From assembly GCA_934277375.1 (NCBI GenBank), contig CAKQTZ010000015.1, positions 1-52,763 of the forward strand: 52,763 bases of DNA. The letters run 5' to 3'. This DNA comes from an uncultured Coprococcus sp. (GTDB lineage Bacteria > Bacillota > Clostridia > Lachnospirales > Lachnospiraceae). Below the pieces are notes generated by a model. That model ran no database searches, had not been told where the DNA came from, and saw only the letters and a program-made list of their open reading frames with translations. How positions within the stretch are numbered: the first letter of the stretch is position 1; each line of letters opens with the position of its first letter. Position numbers and translations under genes: made by a program. Positions 1-7,866 of the stretch are shown piece by piece.

Positions 1-100
1 CCGGAAGTTTAGATAAGCCCTGACCCCGGAAGTTTAGATAAGCCCTGACCCCGGAAGTTTAGATAAGCCCTGACCCCGGAAGTTTAGATAAGCCCTGACC
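1..100. repeat. 25-bp tandem repeat, four perfect copies
   Basis: Four consecutive identical 25-bp units (each starting CCGGAAGTTTAGATAAGC and ending CCTGACC) fill positions 1-100, followed by a fifth partial start (CCCGGAAGCT). The array is cut by the window edge, so the true copy number is unknown. There are no spacers, so this is a minisatellite and not a CRISPR array. It ends about 45 bp before the start of the lipoprotein gene and may lie in its upstream region. Confidence 0.95.
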
Positions 101-144
101 CCCGGAAGCTGGGAGGGCAAATGATTTAGCAAGGAGATGATCGT

Positions 145-2301
145 ATGAGGAAAAATAAATATATGAGATATAGAGTGGGAATCCGCAAATGTCTGGCGGT
201 GGGAATGACAGCGGCTATGTGCATGGCGATGCTTGCAGGATGTACAGGCGGGCAGAGCAGTACAACGGCTGACAGTACGGATGCAGCGATTGAGAGCAAC
301 GCCGATACAGCAGATACAGCGAATGTGAGCAGTGAGGATGAAGCAGGTACAGCGGGTGAGAACAGCCCGGATACTTCAGATACAGCAAATGGAGAAAATG
401 CTGGTTCGGCAGGAGATAACAGCACAGATAGTACAGATGCTGCAGATGCGAAGAATACGAGTGTAAAGGCAGAGATGACTGTGGAGGAAATGCAGGCGGC
501 TGTGGACGATGCAATGAGTGAGGCTGATATAGACATCACTGATATGTTCAGTAAGCGTGATCTGGCCGGGACATATGATGAGAGCGGGGCGGTAAAGATA
601 ACATTGTCAGGGAAGACAGCCACATGTGACAGCACTAGTGTACAGGTTGAGGATGGCGTGGTGACCATAAAGTCGGCAGGGGTATATATCCTGTCGGGAA
701 CGCTTGCAGACGGAACCATCGTGGTGGATGCCGGCGATGATGACAAGGTACAGCTTGTGCTTGATGGCGTATCGATCACGGCTGCGGACTATGCAGCGAT
801 ATACGCAAAGAACGCTGATAAGGTATTTGTGACATTAGCGGAAGGGGCGGAGAACAGCCTCACAGTATCCGGGAACTATGTCCAGACGGATGACCACAAT
901 GTGGATGCAGTAATATTTGCCAAATGTGATCTCACACTTAATGGCGTAGGAAGCCTGACGGTCAAGGATACCACGGGTCATGGAATCGTGTCCAAGGATG
1001 ACCTGGTGGTCACAGGAGGAACCTATACCATAGACAGTCAGGATCACTGCCTGAACGGCAAGGACAGCGTGAGGATTGCGGATGGAACATTTAACCTGAG
1101 CTGTGATGAGGATGGTATACACGCTGGAAATGATGACCAGCAGGATGGATATGTATATATAGAAGGCGGAGATATCAATATATCGGTGGGCGATGACGCG
1201 ATACATGCAGAGGGGTTACTCATTATAACTGGCGGAGACATAGATATATCTAAGAGCTATGAGGGTATAGAAGGATACAAGATCCTTGTGACCGGTGGAG
1301 ACATAGATGTGGTATCAAGTGATGATGGATTCAATGCGGCAGGCGGCAGCTCCAGCTCGGACGACAACAAGGTTGGTTTCGGAGGCGGCCCGGGCGGCAA
1401 ATCAGATGGCAACACGCCACCTGCAAAACCGGATGAAAGTTCACAGAATACGAATGACAGCACACAATCAACTGCTAATGACACACAGTCTTCAGAAGAT
1501 AGCCAGCCGCAGACTAACTCATCACAGAATGAGACAACAGGATCGGACAATAATAGACCGGAGCTTCCAGAAAATGGAGGACAGCCGGGGGGTGGTGGTA
1601 TGCCGGGCGGCTTCGATATGTCAGGTAGTCCGGGTATGGGCGGAGTGGACATGGATGCCGACTACGATGCATATATTCTTATAACAGGAGGAACGATAAA
1701 TATAAATGCTGACGGTGACGGAATAGACTCCAACGGTTATCTTGGAATTACAGGAGGGAGTGTGTATGTATTAGGTCCTTCAAACAATGGAAACGGTGCC
1801 CTGGATCATGGAATCTATGCGGCGATAACAGGCGGTGAAATAGTAGCTGTGGGCGGTTCCGGCATGGCTCAGGGATTCGGCGATGAGTCCACACAGTGTT
1901 CGGCGCTGGTCAATTTTGATGAGTGGGTCGATGTCGGTGAGACAATTAAATTAGCCGATTCTGATGGCAAGGAGGTGCTCAGCTGCAAGGCGGACAAGAA
2001 ATTTAACTCAGTTGTCATCAGCACATCAGGCATGAAACAGGGTGAGACTTACACTCTGACTGTTGGCAACCAGAGCAGTACATTCACGCTGAACGATATG
2101 ACATACAGTGAAGGCTCGCGAGGCATGCAGGGACTGGGAGGCAGTTCAGATAATGGCGGAATGCAGAGACCGGGAGGCAGTTCAGATAATGGCGGAATGC
2201 AGAGCTCGGGCAGCAGTTTAGATAATGGACAAAATGACAGTCAAAATGGCGATGCACATACTACAGAGTCGCTTGGAAACACAGAAAGTATGAGTATATA
2301 G
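145..2301 (+). CDS. Cthe_2159-like carbohydrate-binding beta-helix lipoprotein
   Basis: The 718-aa product starts with a basic, hydrophobic signal peptide ending in a lipobox (LAGC, about residues 30-33), so it should be a lipid-anchored surface protein. A Thr/Asp/Ser-rich linker follows. The body (about 130-400 and 515-640) is built of short repeated strands of the type GG-DI-I-GDD-I, as in the Cthe_2159 family (DUF4353), parallel beta-helix proteins reported to bind cellulose/pectin-like polysaccharides. A Gly/Ser/Asn/Gln-rich low-complexity insert (about 400-515) splits the helix, and the C-terminus carries a 12-aa repeat. The start is supported by AAGGAG about 8 nt upstream. The family call rests on repeat style; the ligand is unknown. 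Confidence 0.75.
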   Translation: MRKNKYMRYRVGIRKCLAVGMTAAMCMAMLAGCTGGQSSTTADSTDAAIESNADTADTANVSSEDEAGTAGENSPDTSDTANGENAGSAGDNSTDSTDAADAKNTSVKAEMTVEEMQAAVDDAMSEADIDITDMFSKRDLAGTYDESGAVKITLSGKTATCDSTSVQVEDGVVTIKSAGVYILSGTLADGTIVVDAGDDDKVQLVLDGVSITAADYAAIYAKNADKVFVTLAEGAENSLTVSGNYVQTDDHNVDAVIFAKCDLTLNGVGSLTVKDTTGHGIVSKDDLVVTGGTYTIDSQDHCLNGKDSVRIADGTFNLSCDEDGIHAGNDDQQDGYVYIEGGDINISVGDDAIHAEGLLIITGGDIDISKSYEGIEGYKILVTGGDIDVVSSDDGFNAAGGSSSSDDNKVGFGGGPGGKSDGNTPPAKPDESSQNTNDSTQSTANDTQSSEDSQPQTNSSQNETTGSDNNRPELPENGGQPGGGGMPGGFDMSGSPGMGGVDMDADYDAYILITGGTININADGDGIDSNGYLGITGGSVYVLGPSNNGNGALDHGIYAAITGGEIVAVGGSGMAQGFGDESTQCSALVNFDEWVDVGETIKLADSDGKEVLSCKADKKFNSVVISTSGMKQGETYTLTVGNQSSTFTLNDMTYSEGSRGMQGLGGSSDNGGMQRPGGSSDNGGMQSSGSSLDNGQNDSQNGDAHTTESLGNTESMSI
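2125..2229 (+). repeat. 36-bp coding tandem repeat (three units)
   Basis: Three consecutive units of about 36 nt encode MQ-xx-GGSSDNGG-like 12-mers in the C-terminal tail of the lipoprotein. The first two units are nearly identical and the third has diverged. Copy number could vary between strains by slippage without breaking the frame. Confidence 0.85.
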
Positions 2302-2441
2302 AATAAAATTCCAGACACTTTATTATCCAAAACAGTTGATTTATTTGCAAAAATGCTTAATATTATAAAGACATGAGATTTTGTAGATGATACACAGTTG
2401 GAAAACGAGCAGTTACCAATATGGCTGGAAGGAGAGAACAG

Positions 2442-2972
2442 ATGAAGTTATATGTTGCAAGGCACGGAGAGACGGAATGGAACAGACTCAACAAAGTCTG
2501 TGGCAGGACAGATTCTCCCCTTACAGATAAAGGGCTTCAGCAGGCACAGCTCCTTGCGGACGGATTGGAGAACTGCCCGATTGACGTGATAATAGCATCA
2601 CCGCTCTCCAGAGCACAGGAGACAGCCAGAGCGGTGGCAGAGAGAAAGCATTTGCCGATAATTACGGATGAAAGACTCATAGAGCAGGATTACGGCATGT
2701 ATGAGGGCGCCCAGAGGGACGACAGGGACTTCCTGAACAACAAAAGGATGTTTGCATACAGATATCCTGGCGGAGAATCCATGATGGATATAGCCAGGAG
2801 AACGTACAATCTGATAATAGAGACCCGAGAGACCTATCCTGAATCTTCAGTTCTGTTTGTCTGCCACAACGGAATATGTAGGGTGATATGCAGTTATTTC
2901 ATGGATATGACCAACGAGGAGTATTTTGAATTCAGCCAGGACAATTGTGGGTACAATATCTATGAGTGCTGA
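2442..2972 (+). CDS. Histidine phosphatase family protein (phosphoglycerate mutase-like)
   Basis: The protein (176 aa from the chosen start) begins MKLYVARHGETEWN, with the catalytic RHG motif of the histidine phosphatase superfamily at residues 7-9. Later it has SPLSRAQETA and a second catalytic His in FVCHNGICR. It is a cytosolic phosphatase or mutase of the GpmB/CobC type; the substrate cannot be read from the sequence. An in-frame ATG at 2421 exists, but the start at 2442 is preceded by GGAGAG at good spacing and gives the canonical family N-terminus. The metal exporter gene follows after 21 bp, so the two may be co-transcribed. Confidence 0.9.
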   Translation: MKLYVARHGETEWNRLNKVCGRTDSPLTDKGLQQAQLLADGLENCPIDVIIASPLSRAQETARAVAERKHLPIITDERLIEQDYGMYEGAQRDDRDFLNNKRMFAYRYPGGESMMDIARRTYNLIIETRETYPESSVLFVCHNGICRVICSYFMDMTNEEYFEFSQDNCGYNIYEC

Positions 2973-2993
2973 TCTGAGAAGGAGTGTTAATAT

Positions 2994-4061
2994 ATGAAGG
3001 AATTGCTTATAGATTCATTTAAGGATGCGCTGCTTGATACAGTGAAGCTCATCCCGTTCCTGCTCATCACCTATGTGGTCATGGAATGGCTTGAGAGAAA
3101 AACTGCAGGCAGACAGGCACATGTGCTTGGAAAGGCGGAGAAGCTTGGTCCGTTGCTCGGCGGTGTGCTGGGAATAGTCCCTCAGTGTGGATTTTCACTT
3201 ATGGCATCCAATCTGTATAGCGGCGGAGTGATAGGTGCTGGTGTGCTCATAGCAGTATTCATGTCCACATCGGACGAGATGCTGCCAATCATGCTGTCAA
3301 ATGATGCGATAAGCGCAGGAACTATAGTGAAGATCCTTGTGACAAAGGCGGTTATAGCAGTTATAACCGGATATATAGTCGGATTTGCATTGGACAGAAT
3401 GAGAAAGCCTGTTCAGGTGAAGAAGATAGAGCCGGTACACAGACATGATGAACATGAACACCATGGAGGACATGTTCACAGTGATACAGCAAAGACAGCG
3501 GAAAGTTCCGTACACACTCAGAATATAGTGTACAGGGATGCGTCAGAGAAGAAGGGGAAAGGCCATGTGCATGACTACGTTCATGAGCATAGCCATGACC
3601 ATGGTCATTATGGGGAGAGGAATATCCATGAGGTGTGTGAACAGGAACATTGCGACTGCGAGGGTGGTATACTCAGATCTGCGTTGGTGCACACTGCGAA
3701 GATAGCTGTATTTATATTCATATTTACATTGGTGATAAATGTGATTATAGAGACTGTCGGAGAGGAGACTATAGCAAGTATTTTCAACGATGTGCCGGTG
3801 CTTGGAGAGGCAGCAGCAGCGCTGGTGGGGCTCATACCTAACTGTGCGGCTTCGGTAATAATAACTGAGTTGTATCTTCAGGGAATACTCAGTGCGGGCG
3901 CTATGATGTCGGGACTTCTGGTGAGTGCGGGAGTAGGACTTGTGGTCCTCTTCAGGATGAATAGGCACAGATTGACAGAGAATGTAAGGATAGCTGCTGT
4001 GCTGTATGTGTCAGGACTTGCGTGGGGGCTCATTATAAATGCAATCGGTATAACATTTTAG
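2994..4061 (+). CDS. Putative 10-TM heavy-metal exporter (ArsP_2/DUF2899 family) with His-rich loop
   Basis: This 355-aa polytopic membrane protein has two homologous halves of hydrophobic segments (residues 10-135 and 225-355). Each half has a conserved GxxPxCG or GLIPNCA turn, as in the putative metal permeases annotated as arsenic efflux or manganese transport. Between the halves (about 140-225) is a soluble loop with many histidines (HDEHEHHGGHVH, HEHSHDHGHY) and a CEQEHCDCE cluster, well suited to binding a divalent metal. The export role is family knowledge; the metal specificity is my inference. The start is supported by GAAGGAG 8-9 nt upstream. Confidence 0.75.
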   Translation: MKELLIDSFKDALLDTVKLIPFLLITYVVMEWLERKTAGRQAHVLGKAEKLGPLLGGVLGIVPQCGFSLMASNLYSGGVIGAGVLIAVFMSTSDEMLPIMLSNDAISAGTIVKILVTKAVIAVITGYIVGFALDRMRKPVQVKKIEPVHRHDEHEHHGGHVHSDTAKTAESSVHTQNIVYRDASEKKGKGHVHDYVHEHSHDHGHYGERNIHEVCEQEHCDCEGGILRSALVHTAKIAVFIFIFTLVINVIIETVGEETIASIFNDVPVLGEAAAALVGLIPNCAASVIITELYLQGILSAGAMMSGLLVSAGVGLVVLFRMNRHRLTENVRIAAVLYVSGLAWGLIINAIGITF

Positions 4062-4137
4062 TTGTTTTGACAAATGTATAGAAAGCAATCCACCTCAGAT
4101 GTATTGATATACAGGATATAAAAATGATATATAAGAA

Positions 4138-4169
4138 AAAAGAGATTGCAGAAAATTGCAATCTCTTTT
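4138..4169. terminator. Bidirectional intrinsic terminator
   Basis: A perfect 13-bp stem (AAAAGAGATTGCA / TGCAATCTCTTTT) with a 6-nt loop lies between the convergent exporter and zinc-ribbon genes. The A-rich and T-rich flanks suit termination in both directions. Confidence 0.85.
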
Positions 4170-4181
4170 GCGTTGTGTGTG

Positions 4182-4427
4182 TTATTTAATTCTTTTTTTA
4201 CCGCATACGGGACATACATCCTGATTGGTAGGCTGCCCGCATCCCCAGCATATCCAGGTGTCGCTGCTGCTCTCCGCATCTGTGGATAGCTTCTGAGTCG
4301 GCTTCATCTTGAAATTTTTGGAGACGATCTCAACGTTGCCGTCCTCGTCCAGCTTGGTCTGCATGCCGGACAGGGCCGCATCTTCTGCTGGTTTAGTTTT
4401 TTTCTTTTTCCCAAATCCAAATCCCAT
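4182..4427 (-). CDS. Small zinc-ribbon protein
   Basis: The 81-aa protein has a basic start (MGFGFGKKKKTK), an acidic/Thr-rich middle and a C-terminal CWGCGQ...CPVCGKK double CxxC knuckle (about residues 60-78) that should bind one Zn ion. I do not recognise a named family. AGGGGT sits a suitable distance upstream. It is convergent to the exporter and is read by itself. It may be a small regulatory or chaperone-like ribbon protein; no function is assigned. Confidence 0.7.
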   Translation of the reverse strand: MGFGFGKKKKTKPAEDAALSGMQTKLDEDGNVEIVSKNFKMKPTQKLSTDAESSSDTWICWGCGQPTNQDVCPVCGKKRIK

Positions 4428-4544
4428 TTTATAACCCCTATTTCTATAACATATATATTAATATATTAAAGCAGTATATACAAATAAGCAATAGAAATTT
4501 TGTAGGATTAGTCTATATTTTTGTAAAAAATGATAAAATATGTT

Positions 4545-5273
4545 TTACTGCCATGCCCCATCGAAGGTGATAACCTGACCATTCAGATATTCGCTGCACT
4601 CAGCGATTTTGCATATAAAACCAGCGGCTTCTGCGGGGGTGGCCATACGTCCGATCGGTATTTCGTCCTCAAGCGTACGCTTTTCTTCGTCAGACAAATG
4701 ATCATTCATGGAAGTGTCTATAGCCCCAAAAGCAATAGCATTTACAGCTATTCCGCTTGGTGCAAGCTCCTTGCCAAGAGCTCTGGAGAACGAATTGACC
4801 GCTCCTTTGGAGGCGGAATACGCAACCTCACAGGAGGCACCGACATTTCCCCAGACTGAAGAGATGTTAATTATGCGTCCTGCATGACAGTGCACCATGT
4901 AGGGAATTGCGGCATGACAACTGTTAAATACTGAATATATATTGGTTTTCATGGTTTTATCAAAGTCGTCGGCCGACATATCTGTGAGTAGTCCAACATA
5001 AGATATGCCAGCGTTGTTGATGAGAAGATCTATGTGCCCGCCGGCATTTTCTGCCGCATTTTTTATAAAATTGTTCATGAAATTGAAATCTCCCGCATCC
5101 CCTGACTCACAATAACAACTACAACCGGCTGTTTCGAGCTCCTGTTTTAAAGAGAGAAGCGCATAAGTATGGCTGAGAGAGGTTATGGCTATATGTGTAT
5201 AGCTTTTGGCGAGCGAGATGGCTGTGGCTCTGCCTATTCCGGTAGATGCGCCGATGATTATCGCACTTTTCAA
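4545..5273 (-). CDS. SDR family oxidoreductase (FabG-like)
   Basis: The 242-aa protein has the classical short-chain dehydrogenase motifs: N-terminal GASTGIGRA (NAD(P)-binding, about residues 8-16), NNAGI (about 87-91), an active-site Ser in ISSVWG and the YSASK catalytic Tyr/Lys. This is the size and layout of 3-ketoacyl-ACP reductase-like enzymes, but the substrate is unknown and it is not next to fatty-acid genes. The start is TTG, set by AGGAGG (5280-5285) six nucleotides upstream. It is transcribed divergently from the LytR_C gene and has an approximately 117-nt structured leader. Confidence 0.9.
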   Translation of the reverse strand: MKSAIIIGASTGIGRATAISLAKSYTHIAITSLSHTYALLSLKQELETAGCSCYCESGDAGDFNFMNNFIKNAAENAGGHIDLLINNAGISYVGLLTDMSADDFDKTMKTNIYSVFNSCHAAIPYMVHCHAGRIINISSVWGNVGASCEVAYSASKGAVNSFSRALGKELAPSGIAVNAIAFGAIDTSMNDHLSDEEKRTLEDEIPIGRMATPAEAAGFICKIAECSEYLNGQVITFDGAWQ

Positions 5274-5389
5274 AATATACCTCCTATAATTAAAAAATAA
5301 AAATGAGCAGATGCATGAGAACGCGTTTGGGGCGCGGCATCTGTATGCTTCACGAGAACTTCCCCCGCCTGAGGCGAGTCCTTCTCATG
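5274..5389 (-). promoter_or_regulatory. Structured 5' leader of the SDR gene, candidate attenuator/riboswitch
   Basis: On the minus strand the predicted transcript starts with CAUGAGAA (5389-5382). It then forms CGCC-UCA-GGCG inside a stem closed by UUCUCGUG (5358-5351), which pairs with CAUGAGAA through one G-U. A second hairpin CAGAUGC/GCAUCUG (5343-5337 with 5314-5308), containing CGCG/CGCG, follows and is trailed by UUUUUAUUUUUU before the ribosome-binding site. A second copy of the pairing arm, UUCUCAUG (5321-5314), lies inside the terminator-like hairpin and matches CAUGAGAA perfectly, so alternative pairing is possible. The G-U pair supports minus-strand RNA. I do not match it to a known riboswitch class. 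Confidence 0.55.
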
Positions 5390-5395
5390 AAAAAT

Positions 5396-5424
5396 ATTAT
5401 ATCATGTGAATTATGTGTTGAAAA
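5396..5424 (-). promoter_or_regulatory. Sigma-A promoter of the SDR gene
   Basis: On the minus strand, TTTTCA (5424-5419), a 17-nt spacer and a perfect TATAAT (5401-5396) place the transcript start near 5389, exactly at the first arm of the structured leader. Confidence 0.6.
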
Positions 5425-5446
5425 TAAAAAAGCACTTTGGTATACT
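5418..5446 (+). promoter_or_regulatory. Sigma-A promoter of the LytR_C gene
   Basis: TTGAAA (5418-5423), a 17-nt spacer and TATACT (5441-5446) lie about 50 nt upstream of the 5498 start. Its -35 box overlaps the -35 of the divergent SDR promoter, so the two promoters probably compete or share a regulator. Confidence 0.7.
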
Positions 5447-5497
5447 CTAAATGTTTTTGTAAACTTAAATTAGAAAGATGAATATGGAGGCTGTACA

Positions 5498-6076
5498 ATG
5501 GGTAAGAAAGTAATGAAATTGTTTTTAGATACAATGCTAAGAGCTGCTGTCATCATATTGGCTGTGGCTATAGTGGTCATGCTCGTTCTCCTGGCTAAGA
5601 CAGTTAATAAGAGTAAGAAGAATGACACTACCACCAAGAAGGAGGCGTCAAGTATAGTTACGGAAGCTGATGATCCTTCAGATCCTACATTTGGAGGAGA
5701 GGGTGCATCAAGTCAGGAGGCAGACGCATCGACAGAGGAAGCTTCATCTGAGGAGGATGCGGCAGGAGATGCCAAGGGTGCTAAGATCGTAGTCCTCAAC
5801 GCATCCGGAGTATCCGGAGTGGCTGCAACATGGCAGACAACTCTGAGTGCTGACGGTTATGCGTCGGTAGATATAGGAACATATGATAATGGAGATCAGT
5901 CCACAACTACTATATACACATCAGATTCATTTGATGTGAGTGGGCTTAAGAATCTGTTTGGTTCGCCGGCAACTGCACCGAGAACAGATCTGGATTCTTC
6001 AGTTGCATCAGATGTAGATATAAGCGGAGCAGACATAGTAGTTGTTGTCGGAGTTGACAATGCAGCAAATAATTAA
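5498..6076 (+). CDS. Membrane-anchored LytR_C domain protein
   Basis: The 192-aa protein has one N-terminal transmembrane helix (about residues 13-34, AAVIILAVAIVVMLVLLA), a charged Ser/Glu/Asp-rich extracytoplasmic linker (40-88) and a C-terminal domain (about 90-188). That domain opens with KIVVLNASGVSGVA and ends with DIVVVVGVD, the pattern of the LytR_C (LytR/CpsA/Psr C-terminal) domain. The catalytic LCP domain is absent, so this is a stand-alone LytR_C protein, likely at the cell wall. GGAGG 8 nt upstream sets the start. It is monocistronic, between its own promoter and the terminator at 6101. Confidence 0.75.
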   Translation: MGKKVMKLFLDTMLRAAVIILAVAIVVMLVLLAKTVNKSKKNDTTTKKEASSIVTEADDPSDPTFGGEGASSQEADASTEEASSEEDAAGDAKGAKIVVLNASGVSGVAATWQTTLSADGYASVDIGTYDNGDQSTTTIYTSDSFDVSGLKNLFGSPATAPRTDLDSSVASDVDISGADIVVVVGVDNAANN

Positions 6077-6100
6077 TAGCATATGATCATTTGATAACGT

Positions 6101-6153
6101 ATCTTCGTTCAGCTATATGACCCAGGGTGGTTTGGCTGGACGAAGATTTTTTT
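6101..6153 (+). terminator. Intrinsic terminator after the LytR_C gene
   Basis: A 13-bp stem (ATCTTCGTTCAGC / GCTGGACGAAGAT, one G-U) with a roughly 21-nt loop is followed by a run of Ts. Confidence 0.85.
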
Positions 6154-6558
6154 ATTGAAGACCGATATATTGCGAAAACTGTGGGTAGAGAATCAGACGG
6201 TATTGTAAAATTGTGTATTTTGACGATGAAGTAACAAGTGTTTAAGATTTGTCAAGTACATATCTAGTTAAAATGACTAGTCAAAAGTAATAAAATATAC
6301 CGATAACGTGACGAAAAACCAACAAAAATAGAATGGGTATGGTGAAGGTTTCACAAAAAAGAAAGATTAAAAGCCTTTAAAACGATGCGAAAACCGTCAA
6401 TATGTTGCAAAAATTGTTAATATATACAATTTAGACAAAAGTTTGAATTTTTTTTTGAGCAATAATCACATAGAATGAAAAATGTCAATGATGTAGAATA
6501 ACAATAGTTTTTAGGGTGAACAAAAACAAGATTATATACACTACGGAGGTAATTTCAA
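6154..6558 (+). other. Long AT-rich intergenic region upstream of the sugar-ABC ATPase
   Basis: About 400 bp without a plausible gene. It is A/T-rich with several GAAAACCG/AAAATTGTTAA-like stretches, and presumably holds the promoter and regulatory sites of the downstream gene, including a strong ribosome-binding site (GGAGGT, 6545-6550). I could not assign a convincing -35/-10 pair or a CcpA site. Confidence 0.4.
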
Positions 6559-7671
6559 ATGGCAAGTTTATCACTTAAGAACATTTACAAGGTATATCCT
6601 AACGGATTCAACGCAGTTAAGGACTTCAACCTTGAGATCGAAGACAAGGAATTCATCATCTTTGTTGGACCATCAGGTTGTGGAAAGTCAACAACTCTTA
6701 GAATGATAGCAGGACTTGAGGACATCAGCTCAGGTGAGCTGTGGATCGGCGATAAGCTGGTAAATGATGTAGAGCCAAAGGACAGAGATATCGCGATGGT
6801 ATTCCAGAACTACGCTCTGTATCCACATATGTCAGTATATGATAACATGGCATTTGGACTTAAGTTAAGAAAGGTTCCAAAGGAGAAGATTGACAAGGCT
6901 GTACATGAGGCAGCTAAGATTCTTGACATTGAGCATCTTCTTGACAGAAAGCCAAAGGCTTTATCAGGTGGACAGAGACAGCGAGTTGCCATGGGACGTG
7001 CGATTGTCCGTGAGCCAAAGGTATTCCTTATGGACGAGCCTCTTTCAAACCTTGATGCTAAGCTTCGTGTACAGATGCGTGTTGAGATTTCAAAGCTTCA
7101 TCAGAGACTTCAGACAACTATCATCTATGTAACACATGACCAGACAGAGGCTATGACACTTGGTACAAGAATCGTAGTTATGAAGGATGGTATTATACAG
7201 CAGGTAGATACACCTCAGAACCTCTACGACAAGCCATGTAACCTCTTCGTTGCTGGATTCATGGGTATGCCACCTATGAACTTCATCGATTGTAAGGTTG
7301 TTAAGTCAGGCGCTGACGTTCTCCTTATGTTTGGTTCACACTCAATCAAGGTTCCAGACAGCAAGGCTGAGAGACTTATCGCACTTGATGCTATTGATAA
7401 GGAAGTTGTTCTTGGTATTCGTCCAGAGGATATTCATGATGAGCAGCTCTTCATCGAGTCATCACCAGAGAGCGTAATCGATGCAAGAATCAACATCTAC
7501 GAGATGCTTGGTGCTGAGGTTTACTTATACTTCACAATCGACCAGTTCGATATCACAGCAAGAGTAAATGCTCGTACAACAGCTAGACCTGGCGATACAG
7601 TTCAGTTCGCATTTGACTTAAGCAAGATCCATATCTTCGATAAGGAGACAGAGGAGATTCTTGTTAACTAG
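6559..7671 (+). CDS. msmK: Sugar ABC transporter ATPase, MsmK/UgpC type
   Basis: The 370-aa protein contains Walker A GPSGCGKST (about residues 38-46), the Q-loop VFQNYALYPHM, signature LSGGQRQRVAMGRAI, Walker B VFLMDEPLSNLDAKL and the H-loop THDQTEAM. A C-terminal TOBE/MalK-type regulatory domain (about 235-370) follows. This is the MalK/MsmK/UgpC branch, which energises CUT1 carbohydrate importers. No permease or binding-protein genes are adjacent, which fits a shared ATPase serving several importers. Codon use is strongly biased (CTT, GTT, CCA, TCA, AAG), unlike its neighbours, and suggests high expression. The start follows GGAGGT by 8 nt. Confidence 0.9.
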   Translation: MASLSLKNIYKVYPNGFNAVKDFNLEIEDKEFIIFVGPSGCGKSTTLRMIAGLEDISSGELWIGDKLVNDVEPKDRDIAMVFQNYALYPHMSVYDNMAFGLKLRKVPKEKIDKAVHEAAKILDIEHLLDRKPKALSGGQRQRVAMGRAIVREPKVFLMDEPLSNLDAKLRVQMRVEISKLHQRLQTTIIYVTHDQTEAMTLGTRIVVMKDGIIQQVDTPQNLYDKPCNLFVAGFMGMPPMNFIDCKVVKSGADVLLMFGSHSIKVPDSKAERLIALDAIDKEVVLGIRPEDIHDEQLFIESSPESVIDARINIYEMLGAEVYLYFTIDQFDITARVNARTTARPGDTVQFAFDLSKIHIFDKETEEILVN

Positions 7672-7744
7672 TCTCATAAATAATCAGAACATATAATTAC
7701 ATTCCATATGTATGGAAGTTGTGGTTTAATTCTTAAAAAATAGG

Positions 7745-7793
7745 GAAAATGCAGAAAATACATATAAAAAATCTGCATTTTCTCTTTTTTTTT
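7745..7793 (+). terminator. Intrinsic terminator after the ABC ATPase gene
   Basis: The 11-bp stem GAAAATGCAGA / TCTGCATTTTC, with an A-rich loop, is followed by CT and ten Ts. Confidence 0.9.
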
Positions 7794-7866
7794 CTACAAT
7801 TTTGCTTTAAAATAGAAGCAATAGATTATAGAACAGAACGTATAATGAGTATAAGGAGTGAAAATA

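Noticed and set aside
1..100. Tandem repeat considered as CRISPR array
   Set aside because: Units are directly adjacent without spacers and there are no cas genes.
126..779. Long minus-strand open frame opposite the lipoprotein gene
   Set aside because: Ser/Ala/Pro-rich low-complexity translation, a shadow of the GC-biased coding strand of the lipoprotein; no ribosome-binding site or family resemblance.
4530..4859. Plus-strand open frame inside the SDR gene
   Set aside because: Shadow of the minus-strand SDR gene, which has full catalytic motifs.
5274..5389. Assignment of the leader to THF, ZTP, guanidine or preQ1 riboswitches
   Set aside because: None of their conserved core sequences could be recognised, so it is left unclassified.
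6154..6558. CcpA (cre) site upstream of the sugar ABC ATPase gene
   Set aside because: Several GAAAACCG-like stretches exist but none fits the operator consensus well enough.
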